Below are positions 42,010 to 50,084 of a stretch of DNA of 64,000 bases, in pieces. Made by a program: the position numbers and the translations under genes. Under the pieces are notes generated by a model. The model searched no databases, was not told the origin of the DNA, and saw nothing but the letters and a program-made list of their open reading frames with translations. Numbering within the stretch: position 1 is the first letter of the stretch; each line of letters begins with the position of its first letter. Source of the DNA: JAVVHE01 sp038238915 (GTDB lineage Bacteria; Pseudomonadota; Alphaproteobacteria; Sphingomonadales; Sphingomonadaceae). The stretch is taken from contig JBBSFH010000012.1 in assembly GCA_038238915.1 (NCBI GenBank), positions 32,167 through 96,166 on the forward strand. The letters are read 5' to 3'.

Positions 42010-44259
42010 ATGGCGGATTCGGCGATGGCGCGCAACGCATTGCGCCCGCTGCCGCGCGTATTGGGCGTAACGCTCGCGCTGGTCGGTGCCGGGATCGGCG
42101 CGGCGCTGATCGGCTATGATCCGCACGATCCTTCACTCAATGTCGCCAGCGGCGGCATGCCCGCCAATCCCATCGGGCTGCCGGGTGCGATGGTCGCCGA
42201 TATGCTGCTGCAGACCCTGGGGCTGGCGGCGATCGCTGTGGTCGCGATCCTCGTCGCCATGGGTGCACGCCTGGCGGCTGCGGGCGTGGCGGGACGATTG
42301 CGGTGGCGACTGCTCGCCGCCGTGCTCGCGGTGCTCGCGCTGGCGGCTGCGCTCAGCGCGGGCGCTCCGGGATGGGCACTGCTCCGCGCGCCGCCGGGCG
42401 GGTTGGTGGGTGGAGCGCTTAGCACGCTTGGAATGTCCGCGCTTGCCGCAGCATTGCCAGGCATCGACCATGGATCGCTGCTGCTGACGCTCGGCTTCGG
42501 GCTGATCGCCGCGCTAGCGCTGCCGGTGGCTGCGGGCGTGCGGCTGCGCGATCTGCGCGCGCTCCAGCGCCCCGTCCGGCGCGATCGCGCGATGCCCGCC
42601 ACGCTAGCCACGGTGTCCCAACTCCGAAAATCGGCGGCAACGCCCGCACCATCCGCGCCGCGCGGCCGCGATCCGCGCACGCCAGCCGTGCAGGTCACCG
42701 CGCCGCGCCCGCTCGAACAACTGCCGCTGCCACTCGATGGGGCACCCAAGGGCAAACTCCCCGCCGTGTCGCTGCTCCGCGCTCCGTCGTCCAGCACCAC
42801 GCCGATCGATCCCGAACAGTTGGCACGCAACGCCGCCGCGCTGGTGCAAGTGCTCGACGATTACGGTGTGGAGGGCGAGATCGCGCACGTGCGCGCGGGG
42901 CCGGTGGTGACGATGTACGAACTCGAACCCGCGCCCGGCATCAAGGCGAGCCGCGTGATCGGGCTCGCGGACGACATCGCGCGCTCGATGTCGGCGGTGT
43001 CCGCGCGCGTGGCGGTGGTGCCCGGGCGCACGATCATCGGCATCGAACTGCCCAACGCGGTGCGCGAGACGGTGGTGTTGCGCGAACTGCTTGAAAGCGC
43101 GGCCTATGGGGACAGCAAGCACACGCTGCCGCTGATCCTGGGCAAGAATATCGCGGGCGATCCGGTGGTGGCGGACTTGGCCCCGATGCCGCACCTGCTG
43201 ATCGCGGGCACGACGGGCGCGGGCAAGTCAGTTGGCCTGAACGCTATGATCCTGTCGATCCTCTACAAGCTCACACCCGAGCAGGTGCGGCTGATCATGA
43301 TCGATCCCAAGATGCTGGAGCTGTCGGTCTACGACGGCATCCCGCATCTGCTTTCCCCGGTGGTGACCGATCCGCAGAAGGCGATCCGCGCCTTGAAATG
43401 GGCGGTCGAGGAGATGGAGAACCGCTACCGCGCGATGGCATCGATCAACGTGCGATCGCTCGCGGCGTTCAACCAGCGCGTGCGCGATGCGGCTGTGGAC
43501 GGCAAGCCGTTCGTGCGCCGCGTGCAGGTGGGCTTCGACGGCGAGACGGGGTTCCCAGCGTACGAAGAACAGACATACGATTTTCAGGTGCTCCCGCACA
43601 TCGTGATCGTGGTCGACGAACTCGCCGACCTGATGATGGTGGCGGGCAAGGAGATCGAGTTCCTGATCCAGCGCGTGGCGCAGAAGGCGCGCGCGGCGGG
43701 CATCCACCTGATCATGGCGACGCAGCGGCCATCTGTCGATGTGATCACCGGCGTGATCAAGGCTAATCTGCCCACGCGCATCAGCTTCCAGGTGACGAGC
43801 AAGATCGACAGCCGTACCATCCTGGGCGAGCAGGGCGCGGAACAGTTGCTGGGGCGCGGCGACATGCTCTACATGCCCGGCGGCAAGCAGGTGGTGCGCG
43901 TCCATGGCCCGTTCGTCAGTGACGAGGAGGTCGAGGCGGTCGCCGATCACTGGCGCGCGCAAGGGCGGCCCGATTATGTCGATGCGGTTACCGAAGACCC
44001 CGCGCCGGGGGACGATCTGCTCGGTCTAGATTTTGGTGGAACGGCGGCGGACAATGAGGGGGATGATTACCGGCGCGCGTGCCAGGTGGTTGCCGAATCG
44101 CAGAAGGCGTCCACCTCCTATGTCCAGCGACAGCTGCGTATCGGATACAACAACGCCGCGCGCCTGATCGAGCGCATGGAGAAGGACGGCATCGTCAGCC
44201 CCGCCGATCATGTCGGACGTCGCGAGGTGCTTGTGGACCGCGACCAGAACCGCCTGTAG
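42010..44259 (+). CDS. ftsK: DNA translocase FtsK
   Basis: A 749-residue septal DNA pump. Four membrane helices occupy residues 15-170 (LGVTLALVGAGIGAALIG and others), a short Pro/Arg-rich linker follows, then the RecA-like motor with LIAGTTGAGKSVGLNAMI (Walker A), IVIVVDELADLMMVAG (Walker B) and MATQRPSVDVITGVIKAN. The C-terminal gamma winged helix (SYVQRQLRIGYNNAARLIERMEKDGIVS) reads KOPS DNA and activates XerCD at dif. The start at 42010 gives a short basic N-terminus. In many alphaproteobacteria lolA follows directly; here a two-component pair separates them. Confidence 0.96.
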   Translation: MADSAMARNALRPLPRVLGVTLALVGAGIGAALIGYDPHDPSLNVASGGMPANPIGLPGAMVADMLLQTLGLAAIAVVAILVAMGARLAAAGVAGRLRWRLLAAVLAVLALAAALSAGAPGWALLRAPPGGLVGGALSTLGMSALAAALPGIDHGSLLLTLGFGLIAALALPVAAGVRLRDLRALQRPVRRDRAMPATLATVSQLRKSAATPAPSAPRGRDPRTPAVQVTAPRPLEQLPLPLDGAPKGKLPAVSLLRAPSSSTTPIDPEQLARNAAALVQVLDDYGVEGEIAHVRAGPVVTMYELEPAPGIKASRVIGLADDIARSMSAVSARVAVVPGRTIIGIELPNAVRETVVLRELLESAAYGDSKHTLPLILGKNIAGDPVVADLAPMPHLLIAGTTGAGKSVGLNAMILSILYKLTPEQVRLIMIDPKMLELSVYDGIPHLLSPVVTDPQKAIRALKWAVEEMENRYRAMASINVRSLAAFNQRVRDAAVDGKPFVRRVQVGFDGETGFPAYEEQTYDFQVLPHIVIVVDELADLMMVAGKEIEFLIQRVAQKARAAGIHLIMATQRPSVDVITGVIKANLPTRISFQVTSKIDSRTILGEQGAEQLLGRGDMLYMPGGKQVVRVHGPFVSDEEVEAVADHWRAQGRPDYVDAVTEDPAPGDDLLGLDFGGTAADNEGDDYRRACQVVAESQKASTSYVQRQLRIGYNNAARLIERMEKDGIVSPADHVGRREVLVDRDQNRL

Positions 44260-44299
44260 CGCAATCCCCTTGTGCAGCGCGCCGTAAGCGAGGTTGGGA

Positions 44300-45480
44300 A
44301 TGCTGGAATATCTGCGCGGGCTGTTTGGCGGGAGCGGTTATGCTCCGCACGGATATTGCCTGCTGTGGCGACCCGAACTGATCTGGACGCACGTCATCGC
44401 GGATGCACTGATCGGCATCGCCTATTTCTCGATCCCGGTTGCGCTCGCCACGTTCCTTACCCGCCGCCGGGACATGGTGTTCAGCAGCCTGATCTGGCTG
44501 TTCGCCGCCTTCATCATGGCCTGCGGCCTCACGCATTTCATGTCGATCTGGACGCTTTGGCATCCCGATTACGGCTGGGAAGCCGCGCTGAAGGCCGTCA
44601 CTGCGGCGGTTTCGGTACTGACGGCGGTGGCGTTGTGGCCGCTGATCCCGCTCGCGCTGGCGGTTCCAAGTCCCGCGGAACTTCAGGCGGCGAATGCCGA
44701 GCTTACCCACCGTATCGCGGAGCGCGATGAGGCGCTCCGGCTGCTGCGCCGCGAACAGGCGGAGCGCGAGCGCGCCGAGGCGATGCTGCGCCAATCGCAG
44801 AAAATGGAGGCGATCGGCCAGCTCACCGGCGGCATCGCGCATGATTTCAACAATCTGCTGATGGTGGTGAGTGGAAATCTGGCGCGATCCAAACGCCTGC
44901 TCGGCACCGCGCCCGCCGAGGTGGACCGCGCGCTCGACCGCGCCGCCGAGGGAGCCGAGTGCGCCGCGAAGCTGACTCAGCAGCTGCTCGCGTTTGCGCG
45001 GCGTGCGCCGCTGGTGGAGGAGCGCAACGATCTGAACACGCTCGTGCGATCAACACTCGATCTCGTGCTGCCGACGCTGCGCGGCATCGTGTTCGATCTC
45101 GATCTGGCACCAGACCTGTGGCTGGTGGAAGTCGATGCGCAGCAAACCGAAAACGCGGTGCTGAACCTGCTGGTCAACGCGCGCGATGCGATGCCCACGG
45201 GTGGCCGCATGCTATCGCAACGCGCAACGTGCCCAACGCCCCGGACGTTGGACCAGCGGTGGAGCTTACTGTGAGGGATAGCGGGATCGGCATGAGCGAG
45301 GCGGTGCGCGAGCAGGCGTTCGAACCCTTTTTCACGACCAAGCCGGTGGGGAAAGGAACGGGTATGGGATTGGCGCAAGTGTACGGTTTCGTTACCCAAT
45401 CCCGAGGCATTGCCCACTTGACGAGCGGGCCGAACGAGGGGACGACCGTAACGATATTGTTGCCGCGAGCCGCCCAGTGA
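44300..45480 (+). pseudogene. Ethylene-receptor-like sensor histidine kinase, one-base frameshift
   Basis: The N-terminus (to about residue 120) is three membrane helices of the ETR1-type ethylene-binding domain. ADALIGIAYFSIP and FIMACGLTHFMSIWTLW contain D35, Y42, C75 and H79; in ETR1 these are D25, Y32, C65 and H69 with the same 7-33-4 spacing, the last two binding copper. A coiled segment leads to a HisKA domain (QLTGGIAHDFNNLL, phospho-acceptor H181) and an ATPase domain with NARDAMPTGGR. At 45212-45213 one base is missing: frame 2 runs into unrelated residues and stops at 45274, while IATRNVPNAPDVG, DSGIGM and TGMGLAQVYG continue in the next frame to 45480. Either a true mutation or a sequencing error. 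Confidence 0.85.
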
Positions 45481-45845
45481 CCCAGACCGCATCGACCATC
45501 CTGTACGTCGAAGACGAACCCATGGTTCGGGAGATCGTGACACTCGAGCTCGAGGATGCGGGGTTTCGCGTGCTTGTGGCGGAAGATGGGCTCGAGGCTC
45601 TCGGGCTGATCGATTCGGGCGCGGCGTTCGATGCGCTGGTGACCGATATCCGCCTCCCCGGCGGGATCGACGGGCTGGCCGTGGCCAACCACGCGCGCGG
45701 TGTGCATCCGCGTCTGCCGGTGCTTTATGCGACCGGGTTCAGCCCCGATCCCTTGCGGATCGTGGTCGGCGGACGCCTGTTCGCCAAGCCGGTGACAGTG
45801 GCGGCGATGGTGCGCGCGCTGAGCGAACTTGGCGTGCGGCCCTGA
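45477..45845 (+). CDS. Single-domain response regulator
   Basis: A 122-residue receiver domain without output domain. ILYVEDEP holds the acidic pair, LVTDIRLPGG the phospho-acceptor Asp, and LYATGF/FAKPV the switch Thr and the invariant Lys. The start is GTG at 45477, overlapping the kinase stop (GTGA), so the two genes were designed to be translated together. Such stand-alone receivers usually act by binding another protein or relaying phosphate; the partner is not visible. If the kinase is really broken, this gene may be an orphan. Confidence 0.9.
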   Translation: MTQTASTILYVEDEPMVREIVTLELEDAGFRVLVAEDGLEALGLIDSGAAFDALVTDIRLPGGIDGLAVANHARGVHPRLPVLYATGFSPDPLRIVVGGRLFAKPVTVAAMVRALSELGVRP

Positions 45846-45900
45846 GCGGCGCGGATTGCGCTTCAGCACGCGTTCAACGCATCCGTCCGATCCGCAACGG

Positions 45901-46497
45901 ATGAAGACATTCCCGATTGTCGCTGCGCTGCTTTGCGCCCCATGGTCTGCCCACGCCTCGTTGTCCGAGGTCGCCGCGCATCTGAAAGCCACGCGCACCT
46001 TCGTCGCCGATTTCACGCAGACCGCGCAGAACGGCGCGGTCGAACACGGTCGGGTGACGCTGGCGCGTCCGGGGCGCGTGCGGTTTCAGTATGACAAGGC
46101 ACCGATCCTGGTCGTCGCGGACGGGCGGGCGTTGAACCTGATCGACTATAAGGTTTCGCAGGTTTCGTCGTGGCCGATTCGCGGAACGCCTCTTGCGGTC
46201 TTGCTCGACGATACGCTCGATCTCGCGCGATATGCCCGCGTGACGCGCGACAACGCGACGACGATCACGTTGGAAGCCGCCGATCCCAGGCATCCCGAAT
46301 ATGGCGTCACCACGATCGACTTTATCCGCGACTCGAGCGCGCCGGGAGGACTGCGCGAGGCCGGATGGCATGTGCGCGATGCGCAAGGAAACCTCACGCG
46401 GGTCGAATTGGCGCACATAAGCTTCAACCTGCCGGTGGATTCGGCCGAATTCCGCTTTCGCGACCCGCGTCCGCATAAAATCCCCGGAAAGGGATGA
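45901..46497 (+). CDS. lolA: Outer membrane lipoprotein carrier protein LolA
   Basis: A 198-residue periplasmic chaperone that ferries lipoproteins from LolCDE to the outer membrane. Signal peptide (FPIVAALLCAPWSAHA) and then LKATRTFVADFTQTAQNGAVEHGRVTLARPGRVRFQYDK, GRALNLIDYKVSQVSSWPI and VTTIDFIRD mark the half-barrel. The start at 45901 is chosen for the signal peptide. Close linkage to ftsK is conserved in the class. A strong hairpin at 46611 separates it from the convergent metC. Confidence 0.92.
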   Translation: MKTFPIVAALLCAPWSAHASLSEVAAHLKATRTFVADFTQTAQNGAVEHGRVTLARPGRVRFQYDKAPILVVADGRALNLIDYKVSQVSSWPIRGTPLAVLLDDTLDLARYARVTRDNATTITLEAADPRHPEYGVTTIDFIRDSSAPGGLREAGWHVRDAQGNLTRVELAHISFNLPVDSAEFRFRDPRPHKIPGKG

Positions 46498-46506
46498 TTC
46501 GCTTCA

Positions 46507-46535
46507 TTGCAATGCAAGTTGGGCTGCCGTATATA
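46507..46535 (+). promoter_or_regulatory. Strong sigma-70-like promoter
   Basis: TTGCAA and TATATA hexamers sit exactly 17 bases apart (46507-46512 and 46530-46535), the best-looking vegetative promoter I found in this GC-rich window. It would start transcription near 46542, in the gap after lolA. Confidence 0.5.
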
Positions 46536-46554
46536 AGAGAGGCTGAAGGAGCGG

Positions 46555-46677
46555 ATGGGATTTGCCCCCTGTTGCCCGTTCGTTCGCCAGCTGCGTGACG
46601 AGCGCAAACCGGCCCCCGCTCCATGCCCCCGGAGCGGGGGCCAACTTATGTCTGGGGTGGATCGGGTAGGCAGGTGA
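46555..46677 (+). CDS. Possible 40-residue small ORF or small RNA
   Basis: An ATG with AAGGAG six bases upstream opens a 40-codon frame (begins MGFAPCCPFVRQL, contains three Cys, basic) that ends at TGA 46677, just before the convergent metC stop. It lies 13 bases after the predicted transcription start of the TTGCAA/TATATA promoter. The transcript would contain the 12-bp hairpin at 46611 inside the frame, which argues instead for a short non-coding RNA that ends there. I recognise neither a protein nor an RNA family. Confidence 0.3.
   Translation: MGFAPCCPFVRQLRDERKPAPAPCPRSGGQLMSGVDRVGR
46611..46642. terminator. GC-rich hairpin between convergent lolA and metC
   Basis: Arms GGCCCCCGCTCC / GGAGCGGGGGCC (12 bp) with an 8-base loop form a very stable stem in both directions. 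A T tract is missing, but its place between convergent genes fits a bidirectional terminator or transcript-end protector. Confidence 0.5.
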
Positions 46678-46693
46678 TGCCGTCGGCCGATCG

Positions 46694-47878
46694 CTACGGT
46701 AGCGCTGCTTCAAACCGCGCCAGCCCGGCTTCCAGATCGGCGATCAGATCGGCGGGATCTTCTAGCCCGATCGACAGCCGGATCGTTGGCCCGGCGGTTT
46801 CCCACTTCGTCGCGGTGCGTAGCGGACGCGGGTTGACTGGCAACGCGAGGCTTTCAAAGCCACCCCAGCTATAGCCCATCGCGAACAGCTTGAAGCCATC
46901 CACCATTGCCGCGAGCCGACCCTTGCCCGGACGCTTGAGCGTGAAGCTGAACAGGCCGGTGCCCCCAGTAAAATCCCGTTTGAAGACTTCGTGACCCGGG
47001 CACGACGCGAGCGCGGGGTGGCGCACCTGCGCAACGCCAGGGTGCTTGACGAGCCAGTTGGCGACCGCGAGCGCGCCCGCCTCGTGCGCGTCTAGCCGCA
47101 CGTGCAATGTGCGCAGACCCCGCGCGGCGAGGAACGCATCATCGGGGGAGAGGCACGCGCCCAATGCGCGGCTGGTGCGTTGCAACCGCTCCCATGCAGC
47201 CGGAGCGGCGGTGACCGCGCCCGCCATCAGGTCCGAATGCCCGCCAACATATTTGGTGAGCGCCTGCACACTGAGATCGATCCCGTACCCGATTGCACGG
47301 AAGCGCAAAGGCGTGGCCCAGGTGTTATCGAGGATGGTCACCACGCGCGCCTTTTTCGCGGCCGCGACGATCGCGGGCACGTCCTGCACCTCGAAAGTAA
47401 GGCTGCCCGGGCTTTCGATCAGGATCGCCGCCGTATTGGGCCGGATCAGCGCCGAGATCCCCGCGCCGATCATCGGATCGTAGAATTGGGTCTCCACGCC
47501 GATGGGTGCCAGCAGCGACGCCGCCTGCGCGCGCGTAGGATCGTAGGCGGTGTCGACCATCAGCACATGATCGCCCGATTTCACGCACGCGAGCAGCGCA
47601 GCGGCAACTGCGGCGACGCCGCTTGGATAGAGGCACGTCCCCGCCGCTCCGGGCTCAAGCTCGGTCAGCGCATCCTCGAGCGCCCACTGCGTGGCGGTGC
47701 CGTAGCGCCCGTAGAACAGGCCATTGCCCGGCCGCGCTTTCTCTATCGCGGCGAGCGTGGGAAACACCATCGTCGAAGCGCGGCCCACCGCAGGCGAGAT
47801 CAGCCCCGCGGTCCATTCGGGCCTGCGCCCGCCGTGGACGATCTGCGTGCCCCACCCGCGCTTGCGCCCGGCACTCAC
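46694..47878 (-). CDS. metC: Cystathionine beta-lyase (PLP enzyme)
   Basis: A 394-residue Cys/Met-metabolism PLP enzyme, converting cystathionine to homocysteine, pyruvate and ammonia. RASTMVFPTLAAIEKA, FYGRYGTATQWALEDALTELE and YPSGVAAVAAALLA are substrate/cofactor regions; the Schiff-base Lys is in QALTKYVGGHSDLMAG; GGTGLFSFTLK and YSWGGFESLALP complete the C-terminal half. The YSWGG motif separates beta-lyases from gamma-synthases. A 10-base gap separates it from the upstream sulfurtransferase on the same strand, so the two form a sulfur-metabolism operon. Confidence 0.92.
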   Translation of the reverse strand: MSAGRKRGWGTQIVHGGRRPEWTAGLISPAVGRASTMVFPTLAAIEKARPGNGLFYGRYGTATQWALEDALTELEPGAAGTCLYPSGVAAVAAALLACVKSGDHVLMVDTAYDPTRAQAASLLAPIGVETQFYDPMIGAGISALIRPNTAAILIESPGSLTFEVQDVPAIVAAAKKARVVTILDNTWATPLRFRAIGYGIDLSVQALTKYVGGHSDLMAGAVTAAPAAWERLQRTSRALGACLSPDDAFLAARGLRTLHVRLDAHEAGALAVANWLVKHPGVAQVRHPALASCPGHEVFKRDFTGGTGLFSFTLKRPGKGRLAAMVDGFKLFAMGYSWGGFESLALPVNPRPLRTATKWETAGPTIRLSIGLEDPADLIADLEAGLARFEAALP

Positions 47879-47888
47879 GCCGCGCCGG

Positions 47889-48728
47889 TCACGCGCCGGT
47901 CACCACGGGCGTGCTCGGCTGTGCGCCCCATTCGGCCCAGGCTCCGTCATAAAGCGCCGCGCCGGGCCGCCCGATCAGCGCGAGCGCGACCATCAGCGTC
48001 ACCGCGGTGATACCCGAGCCGCAGGTGGCGACCACCGGGCGATCCGGATCGATCCCGGCTGCGCGGATCGTTGCCTCCAGATCGGTCTTCGATTTCCAAG
48101 TGCCGTCCGCGTTGAACAGTGTGGCGTAATGGAGGTTGCGCGCGCCGGGCATGTGTCCCCCGCGCACCTCGGGCCGCGCCTCGGGTTCGGCTCCCGTGAA
48201 TCGGCCCGGCGAGCGCGCGTCGGCGATTTGCGCGGTGCCCGTGCGCAGCGTCTCGGTCATCGCTGCCAGATCGCGCACGGTCGCCTTGTCTTCCCACACG
48301 GTGAAATGGCGATGGCGCACGACGGGCCTGCCGCTCTCGAGCGATCGGCCCTCCGCCTTCCATTTCGCCAGCCCGCCATCGAGCAACGCGACGCTGTGCG
48401 CGCCGAATACGCCAAGCATCCACCACGCGCGCGCCGCGCTGTGCAGTGGGCTATCGTCGTAAACGACCACGCGCGCGCCATCGCCCACGCCCAGCGCCTG
48501 CATGCGGCTGGCAAATTTCTCTGCCTTGGGCAGCATGTTGGGCACCCGGTTGCCGCTGTCGGCGAGCTCGGCCAGGTCCATGAAGACCGCACCGGGGATA
48601 TGCGCAGCCTCGAACTCGGCGCGCGCGTCGCGTGCGTGCTCGGCGAGGAACAGCGTTGCGTCCAGCACCTTCAAATCGGGCTTGCCCAGTTCGGCGGCGA
48701 GCCAATCGGTGGTGACGAGAAGGTCCAT
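47889..48728 (-). CDS. sseA: 3-Mercaptopyruvate/thiosulfate sulfurtransferase
   Basis: A 279-residue two-domain rhodanese. The N-terminal inactive domain has ARAEFEAAHIPGAVFMDL; the C-terminal catalytic domain has the active-site loop VATCGSGITA (CGSGxTA is the 3-mercaptopyruvate sulfurtransferase form, differing from the rhodanese CRxGxR/T). The substrate Arg lies in the family ARSPGRFTG loop. The start at 48728 is used since the extension upstream is non-homologous. It moves sulfur from 3-mercaptopyruvate to cyanide or thiols; pairing with metC suggests cysteine breakdown. Confidence 0.92.
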   Translation of the reverse strand: MDLLVTTDWLAAELGKPDLKVLDATLFLAEHARDARAEFEAAHIPGAVFMDLAELADSGNRVPNMLPKAEKFASRMQALGVGDGARVVVYDDSPLHSAARAWWMLGVFGAHSVALLDGGLAKWKAEGRSLESGRPVVRHRHFTVWEDKATVRDLAAMTETLRTGTAQIADARSPGRFTGAEPEARPEVRGGHMPGARNLHYATLFNADGTWKSKTDLEATIRAAGIDPDRPVVATCGSGITAVTLMVALALIGRPGAALYDGAWAEWGAQPSTPVVTGA

Positions 48729-48804
48729 GCGGCAGGCTCCGGAGAGTGACGGGGCCTCCATACGGCCGCACACCCGCCCAAGCCAAGGGCGGCGAGCGCG
48801 TCGC

Positions 48805-50010
48805 TCAGCGCGCCGAAGCCGCGATCCGGATTGCACCCGCAGCGCGCACGTCGGCGATGGTGGGATAGCCGTTGACCGCCATCAGCAGATCGGCCTCGGC
48901 GAGCAGGCAGCGAAGCACGTGCACCACGCCCGCAACCCCGCCCAGCGCCAGGCCATAGGCATAGGGACGACCGACGCCGACCGCGCGCGCGCCGAGCGCA
49001 AGCGCCTTCACGACATCGGTTCCCGAGCGGATGCCCGAATCGAACAGCACCGGTGTAGTGCCCGCTGCCGCGACCACGCCCGGCAACAGATCGATCGCCG
49101 CGATCCCGCCATTCGCCTGCCGTCCGCCATGGTTCGAACAGTAGATGGCATCCACCCCGCCATCGATTGCGCGGCGCGCGTCGTCGGGATGGCAGATGCC
49201 CTTCAGGATCAGCGGCAGGCGGGTCAGCGAACGCAGCCACGGCAGGTCCGCCCAGGCGAGTGGCTTGCCGAATACCGCCGCCCAGCGCGCGATGGCTGCG
49301 GCGGGGTTCTGTTCTGGCGGCTCGGCGCAACTCGCGCGGAACACCGGATCGGTGAAGTAATTGGCCAGCACATGGCCGCGAAGCTGCGGAAAATTGGCGG
49401 TGTTGAGATCGCGCGGGCGCCAGCCGGTCAGCCAGGTGTCGAGCGTGACGACGATCCCCTTGTAGCCCGCCGCCTCCGCGCGCCGCACGAGGCTTTCGGT
49501 CAGCGCGGGATCCTTGGGCGTGTAGAGCTGGAAGAACCCAGGCTGATCGCCGCACGCCTGCGCGACGTCTTCGAGCGGATCGTTCGACAGCGTGGACGCC
49601 ATCACCGGCACGCGCGCGATCGCCGAGGCGCGCGCGGCGGCCAGATCGCCGTGACCGTCCTGCGCGCAGATCCCGATCACGCCGATCGGTGCCATGAACA
49701 GCGGGGTTGGCAGTTTTAGCCCGAACAGTTCGATCGAGAGATCGCGTACCGAGCAATCGACCAGCATGCGCGGGATCATTCCCCACTCGCCAAACGCGTC
49801 CGCATTGCGGAACTGGGTTCGCTCGTCGCCGCAACCGCCCTGCACATAGGACAGTGTCGCGGGGGCCATCGCAGCTGCGGCGCGCGCTTCGAGCGAGGCG
49901 AAGTCCACCGGGAGCGCAGGCATCACGCCGCGCAGTCCGGCGGCGTAGATTTCCGTCTGGTAATCGCCGAAGTGTGGCACGGGCACGGATCTTTCGGGCT
50001 GAAGGTGCAA
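48805..50010 (-). CDS. Lactate 2-monooxygenase (FMN alpha-hydroxyacid oxidase family)
   Basis: A 401-residue FMN enzyme. FFQLYTPKDPALTESLVRRAEAAGYKGIVVTLDTWLTGWRPRDLN, ICHPDDARRAIDGG and IYCSNHGGRQANGG (catalytic His, FMN-binding Arg) define the family; the final GVGRPYAYGLALGG binds the phosphate. The N-terminal GDYQTEIYAAGLRGVMPALP and the long C-terminal part match lactate 2-monooxygenases, which convert lactate directly to acetate, CO2 and water, better than lactate oxidases or dehydrogenases. It is divergent from the ferredoxin reductase gene with a 74-base gap. Confidence 0.88.
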   Translation of the reverse strand: MHLQPERSVPVPHFGDYQTEIYAAGLRGVMPALPVDFASLEARAAAAMAPATLSYVQGGCGDERTQFRNADAFGEWGMIPRMLVDCSVRDLSIELFGLKLPTPLFMAPIGVIGICAQDGHGDLAAARASAIARVPVMASTLSNDPLEDVAQACGDQPGFFQLYTPKDPALTESLVRRAEAAGYKGIVVTLDTWLTGWRPRDLNTANFPQLRGHVLANYFTDPVFRASCAEPPEQNPAAAIARWAAVFGKPLAWADLPWLRSLTRLPLILKGICHPDDARRAIDGGVDAIYCSNHGGRQANGGIAAIDLLPGVVAAAGTTPVLFDSGIRSGTDVVKALALGARAVGVGRPYAYGLALGGVAGVVHVLRCLLAEADLLMAVNGYPTIADVRAAGAIRIAASAR

Positions 50011-50084
50011 GCTCGTAACGCATTTCGCTGGCGCAATCAGCCTCTGGCGGCGGCGAAGGCCATCGGCTAGCCAATGCGTGCCAA

